Below, one piece after another: positions 33,133-43,400 of a DNA stretch of 64,000 nt. The position numbers and the translations under genes were made by a program. The first letter of the stretch is position 1; every line of letters starts with the position of its first letter. Under the pieces are notes generated by a model. It saw only the letters and a list, made by a program, of their open reading frames with translations. It made no database searches and was not told where the DNA came from. The stretch covers positions 406,731-470,730 of the forward strand of contig JAIOOW010000002.1 of the NCBI GenBank assembly GCA_021414205.1, given 5' to 3'. The stretch is from Candidatus Anderseniibacteriota bacterium (GTDB lineage: Bacteria > Patescibacteria > Andersenbacteria > UBA10190).

Positions 33133-34197
33133 ATGTCATTAAAGATTGGAATTGTGGGCCTACCGAACGTTGGAAAATCAACGCTTTTTAATGCACTCAC
33201 GAAACAGGCTGCGGCGGCGCGAAATGTACCATTTACCACCATTGAACCGAACGTGGGCGTGGTGCCAGTGCCAGATGAACGAATGGAGAAGTTACGAGTA
33301 TTATCTGAATCCGCAAAAGTTGTACCGACGACCATAGAATTCGTAGACATTGCGGGCTTGGTAAAAGATGCACATAAAGGCGAAGGGCTTGGGAATAAGT
33401 TCTTGTCCCACATCCGAGAAGTAGACGCCATTGTGCATGTGGTGAGATTCTTTGCTGATGCAGATATTATTCACGTGGCAAACAAAGTAGACCCAACCGG
33501 AGACGCAGAAACTATTAATACCGAATTGGCATTAGCGGATTTAGCAACGACGCAGAAATTAATTTCAAATGCAGAAAAAATTGCAAAAGGCCAAGGCGCA
33601 GATGCAAAAGAAGCTACGGCGCAACTTGCTGTACTTAAAAAAATTGAAGCAACGCTAGAACAAGGAAACCCTGCACGAGAAGTTGAACTTACGGAAAAAG
33701 AATTGGAACTAGTACAGACATCCGCCCTCCTTACAATGAAGCCGATGATGTACGTAGCAAATGTAAGCGAATCTCAACTCCACGATACGTTCCCAGAAAA
33801 CTTCCTCCCGCTTTCTATTAAAATCGAGCAAGAAATTGCGCAAATGTCCCCCGAAGATCAAGAGATATTTTTAGCAGAATACGGACTTACGGAAACGGGC
33901 TTAAACAGATTAATTAAAGCAGGGTACGAATTACTCGGGCTCATTACATTCTTTACCACCGGCCCGCAAGAAACGCGCGCATGGACGGTGAAAAAAGGAA
34001 GCTTAGCGCCAGTCGCAGCCGGAGAAATTCATTCGGACATGCAACGCGGATTTATTCGCGCAGAAACGGTTGCGTATACAGATCTTATTACCCTTGGCGG
34101 GTACGCAGCAGCCCGCGCTGCCGGCAAAGTCCGAGATGAGGGAAAAACGTACATCGTCCAAGACGGCGATATTTTCGTGTTTAAGTTCTCCGTATAG
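33133..34197 (+). CDS. ychF: redox-regulated ATPase YchF (Obg-like)
   Basis: 354 aa, close to the 363 aa of E. coli YchF. P-loop GLPNVGKSTLFNALTK (9-24), switch region FTTIEPNVGVVPVPD, Walker B DIAGLVKDAHKGEGLGN and the NxxE-type specificity region (YVANVSESQL) identify the ribosome-associated ATPase. The C-terminal TGS domain ends TYIVQDGDIFVFKF. Confidence 0.96.
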   Translation: MSLKIGIVGLPNVGKSTLFNALTKQAAAARNVPFTTIEPNVGVVPVPDERMEKLRVLSESAKVVPTTIEFVDIAGLVKDAHKGEGLGNKFLSHIREVDAIVHVVRFFADADIIHVANKVDPTGDAETINTELALADLATTQKLISNAEKIAKGQGADAKEATAQLAVLKKIEATLEQGNPAREVELTEKELELVQTSALLTMKPMMYVANVSESQLHDTFPENFLPLSIKIEQEIAQMSPEDQEIFLAEYGLTETGLNRLIKAGYELLGLITFFTTGPQETRAWTVKKGSLAPVAAGEIHSDMQRGFIRAETVAYTDLITLGGYAAARAAGKVRDEGKTYIVQDGDIFVFKFSV

Positions 34198-34235
34198 GCC
34201 ATATTTGGCCTAAAACGAGCTTCTAGTATACCCGT

Positions 34236-34264
34236 TTGACGTTTTTAGGCCTGTTTGCTACACT
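34236..34264 (+). promoter_or_regulatory. promoter of rpsF-ssb-rpsR operon, leaderless
   Basis: TTGACG (34236-34241), 17-bp spacer, TACACT (34259-34264), 6 nt to ATG 34271. A leaderless start leaves no room for the S6:S18-binding leader known from many bacteria. Confidence 0.75.
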
Positions 34265-34270
34265 ATTGCC

Positions 34271-34735
34271 ATGAAACAAAACCAGTACGAACTGACATAT
34301 CTTATCGACCCGCGAACAAGCGAGGAGGCTAAAACGTCGCTTAATAGCGCCGTAGATGCGAAAATCTCTGAATATAAGGGCACTGTCACTCAGCCAGGCG
34401 ATGCGCTTCGAAAAAAGCTTGCGTACAAGGTTGGTAAACAAGACTCTGCATTCATGCGTATCATGAACCTTGAAATGCCTACTGAAAACGTTCTTGAATT
34501 CACTACGTTCCTAAAGAAATCCGAGGGCGTACTACGGCTTACTCTTCTTGCAACACCTGCACGAAAAAGAATTACTCCTGAAGTAATGGAAAAGCACGGG
34601 AAGAAAAAAGGTAAGGGCGGATTTGCAAAGCATGACAAGAAGAAAGATATCCCTGCTACGAAACCTGCGAAAGAAGTAACAATGCAAGACGTTGAAAAAG
34701 GAATCGAAGACGCACTAACAGAAGAGGTAAAATAG
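34271..34735 (+). CDS. rpsF: 30S ribosomal protein bS6
   Basis: 154 aa. The fold region (YELTYLIDPRTSEEAKTSL, YKVGKQDSAFMRIMNLEMP, LRLTLLA) is followed by a Lys-rich extension from about residue 110 (KKKGKGGFAKHDKKKD), longer than in E. coli S6. It partners with bS18 on the 30S platform, whose gene is two downstream. Starts an operon with ssb (4-nt gap). Confidence 0.93.
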   Translation: MKQNQYELTYLIDPRTSEEAKTSLNSAVDAKISEYKGTVTQPGDALRKKLAYKVGKQDSAFMRIMNLEMPTENVLEFTTFLKKSEGVLRLTLLATPARKRITPEVMEKHGKKKGKGGFAKHDKKKDIPATKPAKEVTMQDVEKGIEDALTEEVK

Positions 34736-34739
34736 ACAT

Positions 34740-35222
34740 ATGGATTTAAATAAAGTCATGATTATAGGCCGATTAACCCGAGATCCGGAAGCTCGAACGA
34801 CCCCGCAAGGCACAGCAGTAACAAGTTTCTCAGTTGCAACCGGACGAGTATGGAAGGACGCACAAGGTCAAAACCAAGAAAAAACAGAATTTCATAACAT
34901 AGTTGCCTGGAGACGCTTAGCAGAAATCGCAGCACAGTATTTAGCAAAAGGTCGCCAAGTATATATCGAAGGATCTCTACAAACACAAAGCTGGGACGAT
35001 AAGACATCGGGCCAGAAGAGATACCGAACAGAAATCGTAGCAGAAAATATGATTATGCTTGGGAATAAGTCAGATAACGCAGCGCCAGCAATGTCACAAG
35101 GATCAGCAACATCATTTACACCAACACCATCAAGCCAACCCGTAGCACAAGAGCAGCAACAACAGGCGCCAGCAGGCCCAATCGCAGATGAAGAAATTAG
35201 AATCGAAGATATCCCATTTTAA
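34740..35222 (+). CDS. ssb: single-stranded DNA-binding protein
   Basis: 160 aa. OB-fold with MDLNKVMIIGRLTRDPEART, TSFSVATGRVW, KTEFHNIVAWRRLAEIAAQY and KGRQVYIEGSLQTQSW. A Gln/Pro/Ala linker follows and the acidic tip EDIPF recruits repair and replication partners. Placed between rpsF and rpsR as in many bacteria. Confidence 0.97.
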   Translation: MDLNKVMIIGRLTRDPEARTTPQGTAVTSFSVATGRVWKDAQGQNQEKTEFHNIVAWRRLAEIAAQYLAKGRQVYIEGSLQTQSWDDKTSGQKRYRTEIVAENMIMLGNKSDNAAPAMSQGSATSFTPTPSSQPVAQEQQQQAPAGPIADEEIRIEDIPF

Positions 35223-35228
35223 ATCACT

Positions 35229-35456
35229 ATGAATCCAAAACAACAGCGAAAATATCCTACAGAATGCGTAATGTGCGCTGAAAAGCTGCAAGAGATTCCG
35301 ATGCAAGACACGGAACTACTTCGCAAGTTCATGAGCGGACAGAACAAGATTCTCCCTCGCCGAAAGACAGGCGCATGCGCAAAGCACCAGCGCGTCATCT
35401 CTCGCGAAATTAAGCGAGGACGAGACATGGGCATTTTGAGATTCCGCGGACAATAA
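35229..35456 (+). CDS. rpsR: 30S ribosomal protein bS18
   Basis: 75 aa, same length as E. coli S18. Conserved C-terminal part: LLRKFMSGQNKILPRRKTG, the following CAKHQRVISREIKRGRDMGIL. The N-terminus has a CVMC pair, as in zinc-binding S18 variants (with C50 and H53 as further ligands). The usual rplI does not follow. Confidence 0.95.
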   Translation: MNPKQQRKYPTECVMCAEKLQEIPMQDTELLRKFMSGQNKILPRRKTGACAKHQRVISREIKRGRDMGILRFRGQ

Positions 35457-35460
35457 GCCG

Positions 35461-35778
35461 GTGCAGAAACGAAAAAACTTTATCAGCATTAACACAGGCT
35501 TCCAGTGCGAAGCCTGTGGCTTTGTTGTACCCCCAGCAACAAGCACATGTCGCAATCACTGCACCCAATGCCTCGCGTCAAAGCACGTAGATGATACCGT
35601 ACCGGGCGACCGCGCGAGCGCATGCCGTGGCCTTATGGATGCCATTGCCGTAGAAGGGTCAAACCCGGAAAAACTAGACCTTGTGCATGAATGCAGAATC
35701 TGCGGGAAAATTCAGAAAAACAAAGTGGCGCCCGACGATAGTCGTGACGCCATCTTTGGCTTAATGGGGAAATTGTAA
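35461..35778 (+). CDS. RNHCP domain zinc-ribbon protein
   Basis: 105 aa, GTG start 4 nt after rpsR. The motif CRNHCT with preceding FQCEACGFVVPP and later HECRICGKIQKNKVAPDD gives three CxxC-type pairs, matching the RNHCP domain family (named for the R-N-H-C-P motif, P replaced by T here). Function unproven; placement after rpsF-ssb-rpsR suggests a link to translation or the ribosome. Confidence 0.85.
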   Translation: MQKRKNFISINTGFQCEACGFVVPPATSTCRNHCTQCLASKHVDDTVPGDRASACRGLMDAIAVEGSNPEKLDLVHECRICGKIQKNKVAPDDSRDAIFGLMGKL

Positions 35779-36420
35779 TTACTTTACCTCGACAGACGTA
35801 ATCGTAATCGGATCGTTCGGCATATCGTTTGCATTGCGAGGGACAGAGACGATCGCATCCGCAACATCCATTCCAGATAATACTTTTCCGAATACAGAGT
35901 ATCCACCGTCCAGACTTGCCGAATTATCCTTTACGTTGATGAAGAATTGACTTCCGCCTGAATGCGGAGCTCCTGTATTTGCCATCGCGATCGTACCTCG
36001 AGTATTCGAAAGTCCATTCGAGAATTCGTCATCGATCGTATATCCAGGCCCGCCCATACCGTATGACGAAACATCATCACCCTTCGTATTCGGATCCCCG
36101 GCTTGGATCATGAAATTCGGAATCACTCGGTGAAACTTTACCCCGTTATAGAATCCTGCGCTTGCAAGCTTTAAGAAATTCGCAACGGTAACAGGGGCCT
36201 TGTCGGGATATAACTCAATAACAATATCGCCTTTTGTTGTGTGAAATGTTACTTGCGGAGCCCCAGTAGTAGGAATACTTGAAGCCTCTGCCGATGCAGA
36301 TGGTATTGCTGACGGCTGACTTGTTTCTTGTTGCATAGGTTTTGATTGTGAAAAATAATAAACGGATCCCGCAATAAGTACTGCAAGAACAACGACTGGC
36401 AGAATAATCTGATTATTCAT
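35779..36420 (-). CDS. membrane-anchored cyclophilin-type peptidyl-prolyl isomerase
   Basis: 213 aa. N-terminal helix (IILPVVVLAVLIAGSVYYF), a Ser/Ala/Pro linker, then a short cyclophilin domain. It retains FHRVIPNFMIQAGDP with the catalytic Arg, and GTIAMANTGAPHSGGSQFFI, and ends VFGKVLSGMDVADAI. It would catalyse prolyl isomerisation of exported proteins outside the membrane. It starts 2 nt after recA, and its stop abuts the stop of the convergent RNHCP gene. Confidence 0.93.
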   Translation of the reverse strand: MNNQIILPVVVLAVLIAGSVYYFSQSKPMQQETSQPSAIPSASAEASSIPTTGAPQVTFHTTKGDIVIELYPDKAPVTVANFLKLASAGFYNGVKFHRVIPNFMIQAGDPNTKGDDVSSYGMGGPGYTIDDEFSNGLSNTRGTIAMANTGAPHSGGSQFFINVKDNSASLDGGYSVFGKVLSGMDVADAIVSVPRNANDMPNDPITITSVEVK

Positions 36421-36422
36421 AT

Positions 36423-37475
36423 CTATTTGCCTTCTAGCGTAGCCTTATCTTCAACTTCTACTGCTGCCCAGATAGCTTTTTCCAAATCTTTCGCAACCTT
36501 CGGATTCTGGCGGAGGAACATCTTTGCCGCCTCTCTACCCTGGCCAATCTTCTGATCGCCCATTGAAAGCCAGCTACCTGCTTTTTGAACCAGCTTATAT
36601 TCAATAGCCTTGTCGATAATATCCCCTTCGTAGCTAATTCCTTCGTTATACATAATATCAAACTCTGCCACGCGGAACGGCGGAGCAACTTTATTTTTTA
36701 CAATCTTCACATATGCACGGCTTCCGATGATTTTTTCTCCCATTTTAATCTGTGCGCGTCGGCGGATTTCCAATCGAACGGAAGAGTAAAACTTCAGCGC
36801 CTTTCCTCCTGTCGTCTCTTCTGGGTTTCCGAATACAATACCAATCTTCATACGAATCTGGTTAATAAATATGACAGTTGTATTCGTTTTCGCAACAATG
36901 CCCGTTAATTTCCTCAATGCCTGTGACATGAGCCGCGCTTGCAACCCCATGTGCGAATCTCCCATTTCTCCTTCAATTTCTGCGCGAGGAGTAAGAGCCG
37001 CAACAGAGTCTACGACAATAAGGTCAACAGCTCCCGATTTCACCAGCGTTTCCACGATATCGAGTGCTTGCTCGCCGTTATCTGGCTGACTGATAAGCAA
37101 ATCATTCAAGTTAACGCCTACGCGCTTTGCATACTGCGGATCAAGCGCATGTTCAGCGTCCACATACGCAACAGTTCCGCCTTTTTTCTGACAGTTCGCC
37201 GTTATGTGCAGTGCGAGTGTAGACTTTCCGGAAGATTCCGGTCCATAAATCTCTACAATCCTTCCTCGCGGAACTCCGCCGATTCCAAGCGCAATATCGA
37301 GCGATACCGAGCCTGTTGGAATTGCATCGATATCTACTTTTTTAATTTCTCCCAAGCGCATAATAGCGCCTTCTCCGAACTTCTCTTTAATCATGTCGAC
37401 TGCAGATCCTACTGCAATATCTCGATCGTCTTGTGCAGACTGTTTCTCTTTTGTTTTGGTTGGTTCTGATGGCAT
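36423..37475 (-). CDS. recA: recombinase RecA
   Basis: 350 aa (E. coli 353). Walker A GPESSGKSTLALH (about 70-82), AYVDAEHALDP, DLIVVDSVAALTPRAEIEGE, L1 MGLQARLMSQALRKL and L2-region INQIRMKIGIVFGNPEETTG, with EE where most RecA have ET or TT. No LexA box is visible upstream. A -10 TACGCT (37482-37487) lies 6 nt before the ATG, inside the last codons of the rodZ-like gene. Confidence 0.97.
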   Translation of the reverse strand: MPSEPTKTKEKQSAQDDRDIAVGSAVDMIKEKFGEGAIMRLGEIKKVDIDAIPTGSVSLDIALGIGGVPRGRIVEIYGPESSGKSTLALHITANCQKKGGTVAYVDAEHALDPQYAKRVGVNLNDLLISQPDNGEQALDIVETLVKSGAVDLIVVDSVAALTPRAEIEGEMGDSHMGLQARLMSQALRKLTGIVAKTNTTVIFINQIRMKIGIVFGNPEETTGGKALKFYSSVRLEIRRRAQIKMGEKIIGSRAYVKIVKNKVAPPFRVAEFDIMYNEGISYEGDIIDKAIEYKLVQKAGSWLSMGDQKIGQGREAAKMFLRQNPKVAKDLEKAIWAAVEVEDKATLEGK

Positions 37476-37481
37476 ACAATA

Positions 37482-37487
37482 AGCGTA
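37482..37487 (-). promoter_or_regulatory. -10 element of recA, leaderless spacing
   Basis: Minus-strand TACGCT, then TATTGT, then ATG. The string GTACGCTTATTGTAT here also occurs upstream of the small secreted gene at 32374. Confidence 0.5.
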
Positions 37488-38150
37488 CTACTTTTCACGC
37501 AGTAAAAAAAGCTCTTTTACCGTCTGCCTGCCCGACGCATTCGACACCACAACTTTCACCGGATTCATACCAATATGAAGGCTTAGTTGAGCTGTAAACG
37601 TAGCATCGCTTTGCAGAAGCACTTGCTGATCGTTAATCGTTAAATGAGCATCCTGCTCCGCTTTTCCAGCAACCGTAACATCGGGTCCATCTATAACGTG
37701 ATTTGCCGGACTTGTAATACTTAAATCTGGAAACCTCCAAAACGATTGCACCTGCCATGCGATATATCCGCCGACAGAAAGGGCAATGCACAGCCCAAGC
37801 GCAATAATAACCAATCGAGGATTTAATAATCTATCAAACAATCTATCCGGCGTCAGTAGCTTGAGCGGTACACGTGTACGAACAGAGGACAATGCTCGCA
37901 AAATCGCGCGCAAATCCTTTGCAGAATACACTCCTAAATACTGTGCATATGACGTATATGCCCCTCGCGCATACAGCTCTGCAGAAAACACAGAGTAATC
38001 CTCTTCTTCGAGAGCGCGAAGTTGCACAACTGGAATATGAAGTTCCTCTGAAATACTCTCAAGAGAAACCTTGTGTAATGTTCTTTTTTTTAAAAGACGC
38101 TTACCTACCCCTGTATGATGCTCCCCCTTGCTTGATCGAACGCCTACCAT
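37488..38150 (-). CDS. RodZ-like HTH/membrane protein
   Basis: 220 aa. N-terminal helix-turn-helix of the RodZ type (VGKRLLKKRTLHKVSLESIS then LHIPVVQLRALEEEDYSVF and YARGAYTSYAQYLG), a membrane helix (LVIIALGLCIALSVGGYIAW) and a periplasmic-side Ig-like beta domain (LSITSPANHVIDGPDVTVAG). RodZ links MreB to the envelope; no MreB is in view. Start ATG overlaps the end of ftsK by 7 nt, so it follows ftsK in one transcript and leads into recA. Confidence 0.85.
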   Translation of the reverse strand: MVGVRSSKGEHHTGVGKRLLKKRTLHKVSLESISEELHIPVVQLRALEEEDYSVFSAELYARGAYTSYAQYLGVYSAKDLRAILRALSSVRTRVPLKLLTPDRLFDRLLNPRLVIIALGLCIALSVGGYIAWQVQSFWRFPDLSITSPANHVIDGPDVTVAGKAEQDAHLTINDQQVLLQSDATFTAQLSLHIGMNPVKVVVSNASGRQTVKELFLLREK

Positions 38151-40384
38151 GATTCATCCTCCGGAAGCGGAGATGATTGTCGAGGAGGCTGCTCTTCTGC
38201 AACTTCTACCGGCATGCCAAAATTCGGAACCTGTTCTCCATACCCCTCCTCAGGTTGAGAAAATACCTCCCTCGGCTTATTCCCTTCCTGCGGAGCAATG
38301 ACGCCTGATTCCTCAAGCATGTCCAGTAGCCTCGCTGCTCGGGAGTATCCTACTCGAAGACGGCGCTGCAACAGCGATGCGCTTGCTTTACCGGATTCCA
38401 ATACAATGCGCTTTGCATCTTCAAAGAGCACATCGTCCCCGGCATCGCCAGCTTCTCCGCTCCCACCATGCGCAGGAGTAACAATCGCATCATCAAATTC
38501 AAGCTCCATAGGATTCTTGTCTCGAATTTCTTGCACAACCTGGCGTACCTCTTCTTCCGAAATAAATCCGCCCTGCAAGCGGGTTGGCTTTGCGCGATCG
38601 CCAGGCAAGAACAGCATGTCTCCACTACCGAGCAATTTTTCCGCTCCCGCACCGTCTAAAATAGTTCTGGAATCGATTTGCGACGCAACGTTAAATGCGA
38701 TTCTTGCAGGAACGTTCGCTTTGATAATTCCCGTAATAACATTTACTGACGGGCGCTGCGTTGCAAGCACTAAGTGGATACCAATAGCGCGCGCCATCTG
38801 CGCCAAACGCACAATCATCCCCTCAACATCGCGCGAATGCGTTGCCATTAAGTCTGCCAATTCATCAATGACAATCACGATCAGGGGCATAGCCTGTTCC
38901 GGATTATTCGCATTAAACGATGCTAAATTCCTGGAACCATGCTCTGCCAAGAGGCGGTATCGTCGATCCATTTCTTTTACAGCCCACTTCAACGCATTTA
39001 CCGTTTTATCAGGCTCCGTAATAACTGGGGTAAGTAAGTGAGGAATGTTATTGTACAGCGATAATTCTACACGCTTGGGATCAACCAATATCATGCGAAC
39101 CAGTGCTGGCGAATTACGATACAGCAAAGATAAAATTAACGTATTAATAAAAATAGACTTTCCAGATCCAGTAGCACCTGCAATGAGTAAGTGAGGCATC
39201 GACTCAATCGTTCCAACCTGAGGGGCACCAGAGACATCTTTCCCGAGAACGATTGTAAGGGGAGACTGGGCTTTCGTGAAATTCTTTGCAGTAAGAAGCT
39301 CTCGCAAACGAACGAGCGAAACGTTCTTATTTGGAATTTCGATACCAACTAAATTCGTATTTGGAATCGGAGCTTCGATACGAATCGGGTGCGCTGCAAG
39401 TGCGAGCGACAAGTCATTTTGCAATGCAGTAATGCGAGCCAATTTTATTCCCTCCTCGGGTCGAAGCGTATACTGCGCAACCGTAGGACCGACGCTGACC
39501 TTGCCCATCGTTACGTTAATACCGAATTTTTCAAGCGTAGATTGGATCAGTTTTTTATTCGCCTCTACGTCTCCGCTATCCGCCTTGCTGATTGATGAGT
39601 GAAGCATTTCAACAGAAGGCGCAACATATGCCTTGTTCGCAGCCTTGCGCTGAGCGGCCATGCGTTCTTTTTGCTCCTGTTCGGCAGCGCGCTGCTCTTC
39701 TTGCAGCTTTAGTTGCTTCGGATCCGTTGCTGGCGCTGAAGAAATCCTTCTGCTCACTCGGAATAACGGTAACGCAGACTGCTCGCCATCTTCAGATTCT
39801 TCTTCGTCCGCCTCACCTTCTTCACCATCCTCAGGTTCTTTCTTTCCAGGAATTAGCGATAATATCCAATTTTTTACATCGCTCGGAGAAATATTAAATG
39901 TAAGAAATATTCCGACCACCAGCGCTCCCGCAAAAATAATTCCCGACGCAATGGATGAAAATGCTTTGGAAAGCGGAAACACCAGCAAGAATCCGATCAT
40001 TCCTCCGCCCCTTCCTTCAAGTGCTGCCTGGTACGCATCTTCCGTAGGAATTCCGACAAGATGAAACACGCCGAGCAATCCTAATGACAACAAAACGATT
40101 CCCACAATTCTCGTTCTCGGGAATAAATCTTCCTGAGGACGAATACATAAAAAACCAACCGCAATTAATACAAACGGCACTAAGTATCCTAGAATTCCAA
40201 ATGCATCGCGAAGGATAGACAAAATAACGCTTCCGGATGGGCCCGCCGCAGAAAAGAAGCTCAGTATAGCGATGAAGGCAAACAATATGCACAACACGCC
40301 AATAATTGCCTGGCGTGTTTCCGGCTTGAGCCAAGAAACGGACTTTTTCTTCCGCGAACGTGAAGAGAAGGGATTTAACCGCAT
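38144..40384 (-). CDS. ftsK: DNA translocase FtsK/SpoIIIE
   Basis: 746 aa (SpoIIIE-like length). Four or so N-terminal membrane helices, an acidic linker (EEGEADEEESEDGEQ), then the motor: Walker A AGATGSGKSIFINTL and Walker B LIVIVIDELADLMATH, with RDVEGMIVRLAQMARAIGIH. The C-terminal winged-helix gamma domain (SGKASASLLQRRLRVGYSRA) recognises orienting DNA motifs. It moves DNA during chromosome segregation. ATG 40384 follows TACAAT (40392-40397) by 7 nt; a longer start at 40420 lies in the rpoC terminator. Confidence 0.96.
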   Translation of the reverse strand: MRLNPFSSRSRKKKSVSWLKPETRQAIIGVLCILFAFIAILSFFSAAGPSGSVILSILRDAFGILGYLVPFVLIAVGFLCIRPQEDLFPRTRIVGIVLLSLGLLGVFHLVGIPTEDAYQAALEGRGGGMIGFLLVFPLSKAFSSIASGIIFAGALVVGIFLTFNISPSDVKNWILSLIPGKKEPEDGEEGEADEEESEDGEQSALPLFRVSRRISSAPATDPKQLKLQEEQRAAEQEQKERMAAQRKAANKAYVAPSVEMLHSSISKADSGDVEANKKLIQSTLEKFGINVTMGKVSVGPTVAQYTLRPEEGIKLARITALQNDLSLALAAHPIRIEAPIPNTNLVGIEIPNKNVSLVRLRELLTAKNFTKAQSPLTIVLGKDVSGAPQVGTIESMPHLLIAGATGSGKSIFINTLILSLLYRNSPALVRMILVDPKRVELSLYNNIPHLLTPVITEPDKTVNALKWAVKEMDRRYRLLAEHGSRNLASFNANNPEQAMPLIVIVIDELADLMATHSRDVEGMIVRLAQMARAIGIHLVLATQRPSVNVITGIIKANVPARIAFNVASQIDSRTILDGAGAEKLLGSGDMLFLPGDRAKPTRLQGGFISEEEVRQVVQEIRDKNPMELEFDDAIVTPAHGGSGEAGDAGDDVLFEDAKRIVLESGKASASLLQRRLRVGYSRAARLLDMLEESGVIAPQEGNKPREVFSQPEEGYGEQVPNFGMPVEVAEEQPPRQSSPLPEDESW

Positions 40385-40420
40385 ACGCTGTATTGTAGCG
40401 TATTTTGGCAATTTTGGCAT

Positions 40421-40452
40421 AAAACAACAATCCCCGCGCTAGGCGGGGATTG
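40421..40452 (-). terminator. rho-independent terminator of rpoBC
   Basis: CAATCCCCGC (40428-40437) / GCGGGGATTG (40443-40452), ten-bp stem, followed on the minus strand by TTGTTTT. It lies 20 nt after the rpoC stop. Confidence 0.9.
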
Positions 40453-40472
40453 CAGTATATTGCGTATGTATA

Positions 40473-43400
40473 TTATTCTGCTTTTTCTTCTGTAGGAGCC
40501 TCAGTAACTGCTTCTACTGCAACTTTCTCAGCTACAGGAGCATACTGGTTGAACGGCTTTCGGTATCCAACCCCTGCTGGAATTAAGCGACCGATAATAA
40601 CGTTCTCTTTTAGACCCATCAAGTGGTCTTCTCGGCCTGCAACTGCTGCGTCAATTAACACGCGAGCTGTTTCCATGAAGGATGCTGCTGCTAAGAAGCT
40701 TTCTGTTGAAAGGGATACTTTCGTAATTCCCAAAAGCAACCTATCTCCGTGCGCGGGCTTCTTTCCTTCAGATTCTGCCTGCGTATTTGCCGCAGATAGC
40801 TCTGACCATTCCACCACGCGGCCTGGAAGAAGCGATGTGTCTCCAGAATCCTGAATACGAATACGAGACAACATTTGTCGAACGATGATTTCCAAATGCT
40901 TATCGTTAATCGTTTCACCTTGGATTGCGTACACCTGCTGTACTTCCTTCAAGATGTAGCGCTGTACTGCTCGCACACCTGCTGCATCGTAGAGGCTCTG
41001 CACGTTCATGTGTCCATCTGTTAATTGCTGTCCTGCAATAACCACATCTCCAGACTTTACGTTAAGTGTTACGTTCAATGGAATCATGTAATCCTTTCCT
41101 TCTTTCTTTCCTTGTACGGAAATCTTTACTTCGTCCTTGTCTTTCTTCACCGTAACTTCTCCATCAATCTCAGACATAATTGCTTCACCCTTAGGAATGC
41201 GGGCTTCGAACAATTCTTCTACTCGAGGAAGACCCTGAGTAATGTCGTCTCCAGACGCACCTCCGCTATGGAATGTTCTCATTGTAAGCTGTGTTCCTGG
41301 TTCTCCAATAGCCTGGGCTGCGATAACTCCAACAGCTTCTCCGATTGCAACCAATCGATTCTTACCCAAGTCCCATCCGTAACATACCTGACATACTCCT
41401 CGTGGAGCCAAGCACGATACAACGGATCGAATTGTGATTTCAGAAATATCGAGCTTGTCGATCTGAGCTGCTTTTTCAAGATCGATCAAATCGCCTTTCT
41501 TCATAATCACATCGCCAGTCTTTGGATCCTTAACTGCATCAGCTAGGTATCGACCAACGGATCGCTTTCCAAGCGTTGTTCCAACTTCTTCACTGTCCGC
41601 CTTCGTCATCAATGCACCTTCTTTGTCCTTACAATCTTCGAAGTGCACTACAACGTCTTGCGCAACGTTTACCAATCTTCGCGTTAAGTATCCTGCAGTT
41701 GCAGTACGAAGAGCGGTGTCGGCCATACCTTTGCGAGTTCCGTGCGTTGAAAGGAAGTACTCAAGAGCGTTGAACCCTTCTTTAAAGCTGCTCTTAATCG
41801 GAAGCTCCACTGCCTTACCAGTAGGACCTGCGACCGTACCTTTCATACCGACCATCTGGAGTGTCTGCCCCCAAGATCCTCGGGCTCCGGAGTTTACCAT
41901 CGTGTATACGCTTCCGTTTGGATCGAATGCGCCTTTGGCAGCAACGGCCATCTCTTCACGAATCTGTTCCCAAACACTTACCACCATTCGGTATCGTTCG
42001 TCTTCAGTTAAGAGTCCATCATCGAATTGTCCGCGGATTTCTGCAACCCTCACTTCTCCCCTGCCTACGATTTCTGCTTTATCTTTCGGCGCAGTTAAGT
42101 CCATCATCCCCCAAGATAATCCAGACTTGGTTGCATTGTTGAATCCAAGCTTCTTCATGTCGTCCAAGAATACTGCGGTGCGATCCTGACCGTATACAGA
42201 AAGTGTCTTGCTTACGATTTTCTTGAGCTTCGATTTATCAAGCGCTTCGTTCTGGAACGCATCTTGATCTGGGCAAATCTCGAAGAACATTAATCGACCA
42301 AGCGTTGTTTTTACAAGCTCTTTATTGTCGACCGGATTTCGAACAGTAATCTCTGCATTCACTGCGAGCTCTCCCACCTCATACGCCATCATCGCTTCGC
42401 TCATTGATGCATATGCCTTACCTTCACCCTTCGCGCCAGCTTCAACGTTCGTCATGTAGTAGATACCAAGCACAATGTCCTGTGTTGCAGAAGTGGACGG
42501 CTGTCCATCAGCAGGCTTCAACAAATTGTGCGATGCCAACATAATCTCATCTGCTTCGTATCGAGCCTGAGAAGAGAGCGGTACGTGCACAGCCATCTGG
42601 TCTCCGTCGAAGTCGGCGTTGAATGGAGATGTTACCATCGGATGAATCTGAATAGCCTTACCTTCGATCAGTACTGGCTGGAATGCCTGAATACCTAATC
42701 GATGCAATGTCGGAGCACGATTCAATAATACTTTGTGTGTTCGAGTTACCTGTTCAAGTGAGTCCCATACTTCTGGAATTCCTTGTTCAATCAAACGGCT
42801 AGCAGATCGGATATTGTGCGCAAGCTCTCGCTCAATTAATTCGTGAATAACGAATGGCTTGAAGAGTTCCAATGCCATAAGCTTCGGAAGTCCGCACTGA
42901 TGCAATTGTAATTCAGGACCAACTACGATTACGGATCGGCCAGAGTAATCCACGCGCTTTCCGAGCAAGTTTTGACGGAATCGTCCTTGCTTACCCTTTA
43001 ACATGTCTGCCAATGACTTTAGCTGTCGGCGTTGCCCTGTTGTATTAACAGTTGTTGAACCACGTCGAGCAGAGTTGTCGATTAAGGAATCAACAGCTTC
43101 TTGCAACATACGCTTTTCGTTTCGCGTAATAATTTCTGGAGCACCAAGTTCAAGTAATCGCTTTAATCGATTATTTCGATTGATTACTCGTCGGTATAAG
43201 TCATTCAAATCAGATGCAGCGAATCGTCCTCCATCTAATTGCACCATCGGACGGATATCTGGTGGAATAACAGGGAGTTGCGTTATGAACATCCATTCCG
43301 GACGAATCTTCGCATCAACCAATCCGCGAATAAGCGCTAATCTTCGCATCACTCGCTTTTCTTTTGCAGCAGACGCTTCAACCAAATCTTCTTCCATTGA

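Noticed and set aside
34195..34212. TAGGCC-ATATTT-GGCCTA hairpin after ychF
   Set aside because: Short stem without T-run on either strand; not called a terminator.
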